A model generated the notes under the pieces. It had not been told where the DNA came from, searched no databases, and saw only the letters and a program-made list of their open reading frames with translations. Shown in pieces: positions 1 through 4,948 of a stretch of 5,044 nt of DNA. Source of the DNA: an uncultured Allobaculum sp. (GTDB taxonomy: Bacteria; Bacillota_I; Bacilli_A; Erysipelotrichales; Erysipelotrichaceae); NCBI GenBank assembly GCA_910577085.1, contig CAJTLE010000159.1:1-5044 (forward strand), read 5' to 3'. The position numbers were made by a program, and so were the translations under genes. Position 1 is the stretch's first letter. Every line of letters starts with the position of its first letter.

Positions 1-39
1 AATTTAAAGAATTAATCATAAATCAATGTGTAGCAAGAC

Positions 40-110
40 CAGCCCCTCAGGCCCCCCTGCACATATGTGATTTCGACTTTAGGGTACTGGCAAGGGGGCC
101 TGAGGGGCTG
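40..110. repeat. Perfect 17-bp inverted repeat with 37-nt spacer
   Basis: The arms CAGCCCCTCAGGCCCCC (40-56) and its exact reverse complement (94-110) enclose 37 bases. The spacer starts with another perfect palindrome, CACATATGTG (60-69). The right arm ends one base before in-frame ABC ATPase coding sequence starts, and its last bases form the stop codon TGA (109-111). It could be a small transposable-element-like unit, the end of an insertion sequence lying to the left, or a long terminator stem. No target-site duplication is obvious in the flanks, and I do not recognise a known IS end. The bases left of it (1-39) are AT-rich with many stops and do not continue the ATPase. Confidence 0.7.
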
Positions 111-111
111 A

Positions 112-279
112 ATTTTCAAAGTAGAATCTGGTTCTTATTTTGAAGCTGTCTTCCCGGATGCCGCAGCATTTGAAGCGACTTTGAAACAACTGACGGAAAA
201 AGCCGGGATTCGTGATGTGTATCGGATTGAAAGCGATCTGGAAAGCCTCTACAAGCAGATCTATGGTGAACAAAAATGA
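112..279 (+). pseudogene. C-terminal remnant of an ABC transporter ATP-binding protein
   Basis: An open frame of about 55 codons ends with TGA at 277-279. It has no plausible start codon with an RBS, and a stop sits at 109-111 immediately upstream. The peptide starts IFKVESGSYFEAVF and ends DVYRIESDLESLYKQIYGEQK without its last residues being unusual. This is the style of the accessory C-terminal segment of ABC-2-type exporter ATPases, which typically finish with a short helix after an E-S-x-L-E-like motif. Walker A, signature and Walker B parts are absent. The stop overlaps the permease start in an ATGA arrangement, the usual sign of a coupled ATPase-permease operon. Identity as ATPase is inferred mostly from this context, because the surviving segment is the least conserved part of the family. 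Truncation looks linked to the inverted repeat at 40-110. Confidence 0.5.
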
Positions 280-1295
280 TGCGGATTCTTCTTTCCTGGC
301 TGAGGGTCGAAAAAAGGCAGCTCTTTGTACTCGTCCTTTTTTCGGTCTGCCTGAGTTTTGGAGCAGTCTTTGTTCAGGAACAGTCAGCCAGAAAATGGCA
401 AGAGGAGCAGCCCCGGCAGATTGAATCCTGGTATAACAGCACGCGGATGGAGATGCACAAAGGAGAAGTGAGCGACTGGAACAATTACATTGGAGCTATG
501 CTCAGTGATCTTGGAATGCTCAGAGTATTGTGGAAAAATCCAGAACAGAATCAGGAATTGATTGTTGAAACAGAAAACGCCTTTTATCGCAAGGCTATAC
601 AGGATCCGGGCTTTTGCCAGAGAGCCCTTGAACTTGATCCTTCCGAGCTTGAGCAGCGGATTGCTCTGGCGCAGTCGTACGAACAAAGAGGATGGAAGCA
701 GCCATTCAATCCTTTCAGAGCCCGTGCCGATTATTCGGTTTATGATATGGATCATTACTTTTCCATCACGCTTCTGATCGCTCTTTCTGTTTGCTGCCTG
801 ATCGGAGTCTGGATCTGGGCAAGAATGTATGAATCAGGGTCTGTAAGACTGATGCTTGCCCTTCCTTATAATAAGGGGCAGCTGTTTACAGCGTTTCTGA
901 TCCTGAATCTGGGAATTTCCTTCCTGTTTCTGGCAGCTGTTTGCGGCTTTCTGTGGCTGATCGGGTTAAGTCTTTGTGGGAATGATCCTTTGCTGATTGT
1001 TGAAAATGGCCAGATTCTGCCCTGCTCACAGGCAGCTTTACAGAATCTGTTCTATGCAGCTATCCTTTGCCTGATGGTTTCCTGTATGAGTATGGCGGTC
1101 AGTGTTTTTATCAGATTGATTTCGGATTCGCTGATCATACTGACTGTCATGATGATGGCCCTGTATTTTCTATTGCGGGCGGTTGGCTTTTTTTGCCAGC
1201 TGCTGTGGCTGGTCTGGGCGATTGTATTTGCCTGTATTGTTGTCAGTATTGTTCTGTCAAGAAGAAAATTTGAGTTTGAAAATCAGCACCTGTAG
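276..1295 (+). CDS. ABC-2-type transporter permease subunit
   Basis: This 339-residue integral membrane protein is probably the channel-forming subunit of an ABC exporter; the substrate is unknown. Hydrophobic segments lie at about residues 16-34, 162-182, 203-230, 258-279, 284-304 and 307-327. That gives one N-terminal helix, a large hydrophilic loop (35-160, likely outside the cell) and a five-helix C-terminal bundle. The cytoplasmic stretch after helix 2, ESGSVRLMLALPYNKGQL (186-203), matches the pattern common in ABC-2 permeases (E-x-G-x-x-x-x-L-x-x-P-x-x-x). The C-terminus is charged (SRRKFEFENQHL). The start ATG at 276 overlaps the stop of the upstream ATPase remnant (ATGA), so translation was probably coupled to it; there is no separate strong RBS. 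The reading frame is intact, but its ATPase partner appears truncated, so function is doubtful unless another ATPase supplies energy. Confidence 0.8.
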   Translation: MMRILLSWLRVEKRQLFVLVLFSVCLSFGAVFVQEQSARKWQEEQPRQIESWYNSTRMEMHKGEVSDWNNYIGAMLSDLGMLRVLWKNPEQNQELIVETENAFYRKAIQDPGFCQRALELDPSELEQRIALAQSYEQRGWKQPFNPFRARADYSVYDMDHYFSITLLIALSVCCLIGVWIWARMYESGSVRLMLALPYNKGQLFTAFLILNLGISFLFLAAVCGFLWLIGLSLCGNDPLLIVENGQILPCSQAALQNLFYAAILCLMVSCMSMAVSVFIRLISDSLIILTVMMMALYFLLRAVGFFCQLLWLVWAIVFACIVVSIVLSRRKFEFENQHL

Positions 1296-1381
1296 TTGTT
1301 AAAGTCTTGTCTTAATGGCAACTAATTAGATATCTCATTCATAATAAATAAACTAATAAACTAAATAGGACTAATAAACAT

Positions 1382-1397
1382 GAGCCCAATCGGGCTC
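1382..1397 (+). terminator. Weak candidate terminator after the permease
   Basis: GAGCCC (1382-1387) and GGGCTC (1392-1397) form a 6-bp GC-rich stem with a four-base loop, 87 bases after the permease stop. The T-tract is poor (TTAGGG), so termination would be inefficient or the hairpin has another role. Confidence 0.3.
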
Positions 1398-1559
1398 TTA
1401 GGGAAATATGATTTCTAACGCCAATATAGATTATTTTCAGTTGATTGAAACAATGCGTATATCAAGTATATGGTGTGAGTAGTAATTCTCGGTGGAAGTT
1501 TGCGAGAGGGTGGGCGTCTATGAAAGCAAAGCTATCTATTGGAATTACGGAAAAGGTCA

Positions 1560-1667
1560 TCAGACATGTCTGACTCATGGACTTCGTATCTGAGACGAAG
1601 TGTAGAAACGAACTGATTTTTGATTTCTGTCTTTACCAATTCTTCTTGCAGTCGGGCAGAAAGAATT
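1560..1667. other. Cluster of three stem-loops, possible structured RNA
   Basis: A perfect 14-bp palindrome TCAGACATGTCTGA lies at 1560-1573. Next is a hairpin with 7-bp arms, ACTTCGT (1581-1587) and ACGAAGT (1595-1601). Then comes a hairpin with arms AATTCTT (1638-1644) and AAGAATT (1661-1667) plus a short inner TGC/GCA stem. No T-tract follows any of them, so they are not ordinary terminators. Strand and function are unknown. Confidence 0.3.
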
Positions 1668-1980
1668 CTAAACAGGACAGATTAAGTGATTTTCAGGTCC
1701 GAATGAAAAAAGTAACATGACAGATGGTAAAATAAGGACAACATTAGATAACACATTGTTCAGATCTTTCAAATAGACGTGAAAACTTCAGACAAGACTG
1801 GCTGAAATCAGCAGAAAGGGGAAACGGATCCGATTTCTTATGCCCGCTTCTTTGATGGCTTCAGGTCAATGACTCCGCCCAAACTGTTCTGCAATTTGGA
1901 GGGAGCTCTGCCTGTCCCATGGATTTCAGGTGGCCAGGAATCAGTCCATCAGCCACCAGGCCAGGAAGGGATAAGGGATT

Positions 1981-2004
1981 ATGATCACTGATAAGTCCAT
2001 ATGA
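1981..2004 (+). CDS. Seven-codon upstream ORF coupled to the miniprotein gene
   Basis: The ORF encodes MITDKSI and ends with TGA at 2002-2004. A purine-rich RBS (AGGAAGGG, 1963-1970, followed by TAAGGG at 1972-1977) precedes its ATG by a suitable distance. Its stop overlaps the start of the 28-codon ORF in an ATGA junction. The downstream ORF has no good RBS of its own, so the most economical reading is that this short ORF brings ribosomes to it by termination-reinitiation. It may act only as a translation leader. At this length, chance cannot be excluded. Confidence 0.35.
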   Translation: MITDKSI

Positions 2005-2087
2005 GTTCAACTACAAAAAACATTCTGGTCTTTGTTGCCGGCCTGATTGTCGGCATGTTTGTACTTCCGCTGTTCTTCCCTCATTAA
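2001..2087 (+). CDS. Small single-span membrane protein, 28 residues
   Basis: The ORF runs from ATG 2001 to TAA 2085-2087. Its product starts MSSTTKN and continues as one hydrophobic helix (about residues 8-26) containing a GLIVG (GxxxG, residues 14-18) helix-packing motif. It ends LPLFFPH. The short polar N-terminus, one uninterrupted transmembrane segment and near-absent tail are typical of membrane miniproteins, which often bind and tune larger membrane complexes. The start overlaps the stop of a seven-codon ORF (1981-2004) that carries the good RBS, suggesting translational coupling. A strong bidirectional hairpin terminator (2167-2222) follows about 80 bases later. I recognise no family. 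The hydrophobic profile and the RBS/coupling arrangement support a real gene, but the length leaves room for coincidence. Confidence 0.5.
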   Translation: MSSTTKNILVFVAGLIVGMFVLPLFFPH

Positions 2088-2166
2088 ATAATGCGCATCC
2101 CTTGATTTTCCTGTCTGTTTTCAGGATTGGAAAGAGGCAGTGGTGATGATGGGAAAACCAGGCAGA

Positions 2167-2222
2167 AAAAGGCCGCTTTTTCAAATTCTCCGGAGTGGGG
2201 AAAATTGAAAAAGCGGCCTTTT
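2167..2222. terminator. Strong bidirectional intrinsic terminator
   Basis: An 18-bp perfect stem pairs 2167-2184 with 2205-2222 around a 20-nt loop. The core GGCCGC/GCGGCC is GC-rich. The + strand stem ends with TTTT; read on the minus strand it is followed by five T (complement of 2166-2170). It sits between convergent units: the + strand miniprotein at 2001-2087 and the minus-strand gene at 2296-2556. Confidence 0.8.
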
Positions 2223-2249
2223 GAAATGCCCTGAAAAGGGGGCCAACAG

Positions 2250-2279
2250 AAAAGACAGGAACTTGAATTCCTGTCTTTT
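2250..2279 (-). terminator. Terminator of the first twin gene
   Basis: AAAAGACAGGAA (2250-2261) and TTCCTGTCTTTT (2268-2279) pair perfectly over 12 bp with a 6-nt loop, 16 bases past the stop of the minus-strand gene at 2296-2556. The U-tract is four bases on either strand, so it can work in both directions. With the hairpin at 2167-2222 it forms a tandem double terminator. Confidence 0.7.
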
Positions 2280-2295
2280 GTGGACTTTAGAAATA

Positions 2296-2556
2296 TTATT
2301 CGATAGCTGCGAGTGCTTTTTTAGCGATAGCGATTTTTTCAGCTTCAGCGTCTGCTTTAGCAGTGTCGCCTTCAGCTCTGTGTTTCTTTTCCCAGCCAGT
2401 CATGGAGCCAATTCTCTCGTCGAGACGGTCTTTAGCAGTCTGAGCATATTTACCAGTTTCGTCGAAGTGTGCTACTAAGTCTTCGATGATTTCGTCGCCG
2501 TAAGCTGTTCCGCCTACTGCAGTTTCTAATACTTTCTTGAATTCTTCTTTAGTCAT
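2296..2556 (-). CDS. Conserved small helical protein, twin copy 1 (86 residues)
   Basis: The product is an 86-residue soluble protein with no cysteine, no proline, no signal peptide and no membrane segment. It has 15 alanines, 19 acidic and 14 basic residues. An N-terminal helix (MTKEEFKKVLETAV, 1-14) is followed by a glycine turn (GGTAYG, 15-20), an acidic helix (DEIIEDLVAHFDE, 21-33), a middle segment with the only tryptophan (W55), and an alanine-rich C-terminal helix (about 64-86). ATG 2556 is chosen over ATG 2565: the second copy starts at the equivalent codon, and GGGAGG lies 10 bases before 2556 but only one base before 2565. The product matches the copy at 2973-3233 except E4 for D4. 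Function and family are not recognised. The strong RBS, private terminator and copy number suggest an abundant protein, which is inference. Confidence 0.9.
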   Translation of the reverse strand: MTKEEFKKVLETAVGGTAYGDEIIEDLVAHFDETGKYAQTAKDRLDERIGSMTGWEKKHRAEGDTAKADAEAEKIAIAKKALAAIE

Positions 2557-2574
2557 GGCAATCATGCCTCCCTT
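2557..2574 (-). promoter_or_regulatory. RBS deciding the start of twin copy 1
   Basis: On the minus strand AAGGGAGGC lies before two in-frame ATGs. The first ATG (2565) is too close to GGAGG, while the second (2556) has a 10-base spacing, matching the 9-base spacing in the other copy. Confidence 0.7.
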
Positions 2575-2588
2575 GTTTTTACGGTTTC

Positions 2589-2617
2589 ATCATACAGAAA
2601 AAGAAATAATCTTCCTT
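2589..2617 (-). promoter_or_regulatory. Putative promoter of twin copy 1
   Basis: On the minus strand TATGAT (2594-2589) is preceded by exactly 17 bases and AAGGAA (2617-2612). The same pair with the same spacer length occurs before the second copy. TATGAT fits a sigma-A -10 element; AAGGAA does not resemble TTGACA. Further upstream the minus-strand sequence AATATTCCGC (2647-2638) is also conserved between the copies at identical distance. The promoter call rests on this conservation. Confidence 0.5.
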
Positions 2618-2647
2618 TTGAAACGCTCATCTTTTTTGCGGAATATT

Positions 2648-2900
2648 AGAAAAGAAAATCCTTGGCCAGCAATGAATAAATCAGATTCGGATAGAAAAAA
2701 GACGCTCAGGATTTAAAATGCAAAATAAGCCAAACGGGTCTGGCTTTTAGCTTTCACTGGGATTTTGAAGCTGGAAATTCAAGATAAACGCCCAGAAAAA
2801 TGCGGGCAGAAAGGTCGGCTGGAAGACAGCAAGAGAGCTGGACAATCAGTGTCTTTTCATGAAAAAAGAAATTATTGTGATTCCGTTCAGAGACAGATCA
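2648..2900. other. Spacer between the twin genes
   Basis: No supported gene lies here. A short hairpin pairs AAGCCA (2727-2732) with TGGCTT (2741-2746), followed by TT, a weak + strand terminator candidate. A second 6-bp pairing joins AAGACA (2823-2828) and TGTCTT (2850-2855). The sequence shows no resemblance to the spacer right of the second copy, so the duplicated unit stops at the promoter block. Confidence 0.5.
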
Positions 2901-2952
2901 GAAAAAGAAAAGCAATGAAAAAGCGAGGACTCTCCTCGCTCATTCATTGCTT
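2901..2952 (-). terminator. Terminator of the second twin gene
   Basis: The core stem AGCGAGGA (2922-2929) pairs with TCCTCGCT (2933-2940) around a 3-nt loop. On the minus strand five T follow (complement of 2918-2922). An outer stem, AAGCAATGA (2910-2918) with TCATTGCTT (2944-2952), extends it, and on the minus strand a second T-rich stretch follows (complement of 2901-2911). It lies about 20 bases past the stop of the gene at 2973-3233. Confidence 0.85.
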
Positions 2953-2972
2953 GTTGGTCTAGCTGTTCAGGT

Positions 2973-3233
2973 TTATTCGATAGCTGCCAGGGCTTTTTTA
3001 GCGATAGCGATTTTTTCAGCTTCAGCATCTGCTTTAGCAGTGTCGCCTTCAGCTCTGTGTTTCTTTTCCCAGCCAGTCATAGATCCGATTCTCTCGTCGA
3101 GACGATCTTTAGCAGTCTGAGCGTATTTACCAGTTTCGTCGAAGTGTGCTACGAGGTCTTCGATGATTTCATCGCCATAAGCTGTTCCGCCTACTGCAGT
3201 TTCAAGTACTTTTTTGAATTCATCTTTAGTCAT
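2973..3233 (-). CDS. Conserved small helical protein, twin copy 2 (86 residues)
   Basis: This protein is identical to the product of 2296-2556 at 85 of 86 residues (D4 in place of E4), although the genes differ at about 16 of 261 bases. All the other differences are synonymous. The RBS GGAGG ends 9 bases before ATG 3233, and this copy has only one candidate start, which fixes the start of its twin. The gene has its own promoter block and its own terminator, so the copies are separate transcription units in the same direction, 677 bp apart start to start. Divergently on the + strand lies a 34-residue membrane miniprotein gene (3571). The family is unknown to me. The pattern shows that the protein sequence is under strong constraint, or that gene conversion has homogenised the copies. 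Confidence 0.9.
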   Translation of the reverse strand: MTKDEFKKVLETAVGGTAYGDEIIEDLVAHFDETGKYAQTAKDRLDERIGSMTGWEKKHRAEGDTAKADAEAEKIAIAKKALAAIE

Positions 3234-3262
3234 TGTTAATGACCTCCGTTTCTTATGGTTAC

Positions 3263-3291
3263 ATCATACGCAGGAAATCATAATCTTCCTT
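3263..3291 (-). promoter_or_regulatory. Putative promoter of twin copy 2
   Basis: On the minus strand TATGAT (3268-3263), a 17-base spacer and AAGGAA (3291-3286) repeat the arrangement found before copy 1. The minus-strand stretch TCAAAAGGAAGATTAT (3295-3280) is shared with copy 1 exactly, as is AATATTCCGCAAA further upstream (about 3321-3309). There is no TTGACA-like -35. Confidence 0.5.
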
Positions 3292-3321
3292 TTGAGATGC
3301 TCAGAAGATTTGCGGAATATT

Positions 3322-3570
3322 TGTGTCATTAAAGGTTTGTAAGATCAAAGAATTTGAACAGGAAGACAATCCAGAAAGACAGAACAGTCAGGGAGGGACG
3401 GATGGTCCTGGAAGCATTGGATCAGAAGGACAGAATGGAGGGGATTATATTTTCTTCAGCAAGGAAATGGAATTTGGCTGTAGTTTGATGGTTTGCTTTC
3501 AACTAAAAGCAGATACAATGAAATTAACTCAGAAACTGGCTGTAAAGCCCGAGCAGGAAAGGATATCGAT
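3322..3570. other. Divergent intergenic region upstream of the 34-residue miniprotein
   Basis: No supported gene lies here; open frames crossing it lack RBSs. A weak candidate promoter for the miniprotein is TTGCTT (3493-3498), 15 bases, TACAAT (3514-3519). The spacer is short and the -35 poor, so confidence is low. Confidence 0.35.
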
Positions 3571-3675
3571 ATGGGAAACGATAATAAAATTCTGGCAACT
3601 GTCATTACCGTCATGCTGATTCTCAGTGCCTTGGCCGGAATCGCTGCCGCCATCAAAGACGAATTTAAAAACTGA
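3571..3675 (+). CDS. Small single-span membrane protein, 34 residues
   Basis: The product starts MGNDNK, has one hydrophobic helix (about residues 7-28, rich in I, L, V and A) and ends KDEFKN. ATG 3571 is preceded by a near-ideal RBS, AGGAAAGGA (3555-3563), with a 7-base gap. In-frame ATG 3493 further upstream lacks such a site and would add an unrelated polar extension, so the short form is preferred. The stop (3673-3675) touches the left arm of an intrinsic terminator, the compact layout expected of a monocistronic miniprotein gene. No family is recognised. It is unlike the 28-residue miniprotein at 2001 in sequence but alike in topology. A role as a regulator of a membrane complex is possible but not shown. 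Confidence 0.7.
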   Translation: MGNDNKILATVITVMLILSALAGIAAAIKDEFKN

Positions 3676-3696
3676 TCCGCTTCAGCGGATTTTTTT
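3674..3696 (+). terminator. Intrinsic terminator of the 34-residue miniprotein gene
   Basis: ATCCGC (3675-3680) and GCGGAT (3685-3690) pair around a TTCA loop, followed by a run of T (3690-3696). The stem overlaps the TGA stop codon. Confidence 0.9.
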
Positions 3697-3737
3697 GTGG
3701 GTTTTGCAAGGATGAAAGGCGAAGCCATCCTGAAAAA

Positions 3738-3768
3738 AAGACAGTGAAACTTCCAGATTTGATATAGT
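3738..3768 (+). promoter_or_regulatory. Candidate extended -10 promoter for pyrE
   Basis: TGATATAGT (3760-3768) is a good extended -10 element (TGn followed by TATAGT). An imperfect -35, AAGACA (3738-3743), lies 19 bases upstream of the -10 hexamer; at 17-base spacing the hexamer would be GACAGT. It is the best promoter between the upstream terminator (3674-3696) and pyrE, and would give a leader of roughly 250 nt. Confidence 0.5.
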
Positions 3769-3774
3769 TAAAAA

Positions 3775-4011
3775 GACAATGCTTATCGCAGGCTTATCGC
3801 CTGCCTCCAATATGAGGCTTCGTATTTTTCTGGCCTTTTTAACCGGCGTCAGTGCCTGAAGCAAAATATCGCCGGTTTTCAGATCGTGGGTTTCTTGCCC
3901 AAAAGCAGTCCGCCAGCCAGGGCCGATCTTCAGCCGACCAGGTCTGCCAGTTAGGCAGCGAGATTCAGGCTGGTCCAGAAAAAGCGAAGAACGATGTTGT
4001 TGAGAAGATAG
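3775..4011 (+). promoter_or_regulatory. Structured pyrE leader, possible attenuator
   Basis: GCTTATCGC occurs twice (3781-3789, 3792-3800). Hairpin A pairs GCAGGC (3788-3793) with GCCTGC (3799-3804). Hairpin B pairs GCCTC (3803-3807) with GAGGC (3814-3818), overlaps A, and is followed by a T-rich stretch (3820-3828). Hairpin C pairs AACCGGCG (3841-3848) with CGCCGGTT (3870-3877), contains an inner TCAG/CTGA stem and is followed by T residues. Hairpin D pairs GACCAG (3936-3941) with CTGGTC (3970-3975) around CTGCC/GGCAG. Mutually exclusive A and B and the terminator-like C suggest transcription attenuation. I do not find a convincing PyrR-binding loop. Confidence 0.35.
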
Positions 4012-4024
4012 AAAAGGATAGACG

Positions 4025-4705
4025 ATGGAAAACTATAAACACGACTTTATTGATTTCATGCTCGAAAGCGGTGTCCTGAAATTTGGAACATTCACGCTCA
4101 AATCGGGACGAATTTCTCCCTTCTTTATGAATGCAGGAGGATATGAAACGGGAAAACAGCTGCGTCAGCTCGGTGAATTTTATGCCAGAGCGATCCATGA
4201 TCAGTATGGCGATGATTTTGATGTTCTGTTCGGCCCGGCTTACAAAGGAATCCCTTTAGCCGTTGTGACCGCTGAAGCCTACTATGACTTGTTTGGCAAA
4301 GAAATCCGCTATTGCAGCGATCGCAAAGAAGCAAAAGATCATGGCGCTGATAAAGGCGAATTTCTGGGAACAAAGCTTAAAGATGGCGATCGCGTCATCA
4401 TGATTGAAGATGTAACAACTTCTGGAAAATCCATGGAAGAAACCGTTCCAAAAGTAAAAAACGCAGCCGATGTCGAAATCAAGGGATTGATGGTTTCTCT
4501 GGACCGGGCAGAAAAGGGAAAAGGTGAAAGATCTGCTCTGGCTGAAGTCAGCGAACTGTATGACTTTCCAACCACTGCAATCGTTTCCGTTCCTGAAATC
4601 GTAGCCAGTCTGAAAGAGCGGGGATTGCTGGATGAAGATCTGTTAGGAAGACTGAAAGATTATTATGCACAATATGGTGCCTCTGATAAGCCGCTTCTTT
4701 TATAA
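4025..4705 (+). CDS. pyrE: Orotate phosphoribosyltransferase
   Basis: The enzyme transfers phosphoribose from PRPP to orotate, giving orotidine 5'-monophosphate, the fifth step of de novo pyrimidine synthesis in the cytosol. The 226 residues are close to usual PyrE length (about 210-220). Family motifs are in order: the substrate-binding FTLKSGRISPFFMNAG (23-38); FGPAYKGIPLA (69-79); the flexible loop with RKEAKDHG (100-107), whose lysine and histidine contact PRPP pyrophosphate in the active dimer; and the PRPP loop VIMIEDVTTSGKS (124-136) with the paired acidic residues E128-D129. The RBS AAAAGGA (4012-4018) sits 6 bases before ATG 4025. No other pyrimidine gene is visible on either side, so pyrE here is probably a single-gene unit or lies apart from the rest of the pathway. 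No defect is seen. Confidence 0.97.
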   Translation: MENYKHDFIDFMLESGVLKFGTFTLKSGRISPFFMNAGGYETGKQLRQLGEFYARAIHDQYGDDFDVLFGPAYKGIPLAVVTAEAYYDLFGKEIRYCSDRKEAKDHGADKGEFLGTKLKDGDRVIMIEDVTTSGKSMEETVPKVKNAADVEIKGLMVSLDRAEKGKGERSALAEVSELYDFPTTAIVSVPEIVASLKERGLLDEDLLGRLKDYYAQYGASDKPLLL

Positions 4706-4948
4706 TTAAGATGAGAAACCCAAATGGTGGCAAGAAGACCGTTCAGATTCAAATGTTGTCCTTCCAGAAGACCTGAGCCTTCATCATTTGTTTTTCGTGT
4801 ACAGAAAAACTGGTCTTTTGAATCTGGAGAACCCGAGACAAGAAATCCTGAAACTCTGCCTCATCAAAGTCCGTTTTCAACCAGACAGATGAAGAAAAAG
4901 AATGCAAAGAAAAGGATATGAGGGCTCTCATAAAGTTTAGGATGAATT
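4706..4948. other. Region after pyrE with no confident gene
   Basis: No clear terminator follows pyrE. A nested pairing joins CAGATTCAAA (4744-4753) with TTTGAATCTG (4817-4826) and AAGACC (4768-4773) with GGTCTT (4812-4817), sharing one base at the join. A small hairpin pairs TATGAG (4917-4922) with CTCATA (4927-4932). A minus-strand open frame (4749-4955) starts with TTG, has no RBS and matches nothing I know; its middle (TDFDEAEFQDFLSRVLQIQK) looks protein-like, so a decayed gene is possible. Confidence 0.4.

Larger units (their letters stand above)
1296..1980. other. Intergenic stretch without a confident gene; several hairpins
   Basis: No long open frame is present. Bases 1320-1380 are AT-rich with loosely repeated ACTAATAA units. 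A weak hairpin lies at 1382-1397. Two tiny ORFs (1408-1482, 24 codons, and 1520-1573, 17 codons) cannot be supported as genes. Hairpins cluster at 1560-1667. Another imperfect hairpin pairs GGTGGC (1929-1934) with GCCACC (1952-1957). The stretch may hold an unrecognised RNA or decayed coding sequence; I match no known riboswitch or RNA family. Confidence 0.5.

Noticed and set aside
384..755. 123-codon open frame on the minus strand
   Set aside because: It lies inside the permease gene on the opposite strand, has no RBS and no recognisable protein character; it is a shadow of the permease.
1408..1482. 24-codon ORF (MISNANIDYFQLIETMR...)
   Set aside because: The only purine-rich stretch is too close to the ATG, there is no hydrophobic or conserved pattern, and no terminator follows.
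2221..2478. + strand frame rich in F, S and C over twin copy 1, and its counterpart at 3057-3239
   Set aside because: They are antisense shadows of the twin genes; their similarity to each other simply reflects the duplication.
2250..3000. Duplicated segments considered as a CRISPR or mobile-element repeat
   Set aside because: The repeated unit is a gene plus promoter with coding-style silent divergence; there are no short regularly spaced repeats, terminal inverted repeats or transposase.
3456..3728. 90-codon minus-strand frame across the miniprotein gene
   Set aside because: It overlaps the well-formed + strand miniprotein and its terminator, and it lacks an RBS.
3852..4079. 75-codon + strand frame running into pyrE, considered as a decayed pyrF end
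   Set aside because: The translation does not match the PyrF C-terminus convincingly, there is no RBS, and the start of pyrE is well defined inside it.
4724..4921. 65-codon + strand frame after pyrE
   Set aside because: It has no RBS, a low-complexity basic and serine-rich composition, and no resemblance to a known protein.
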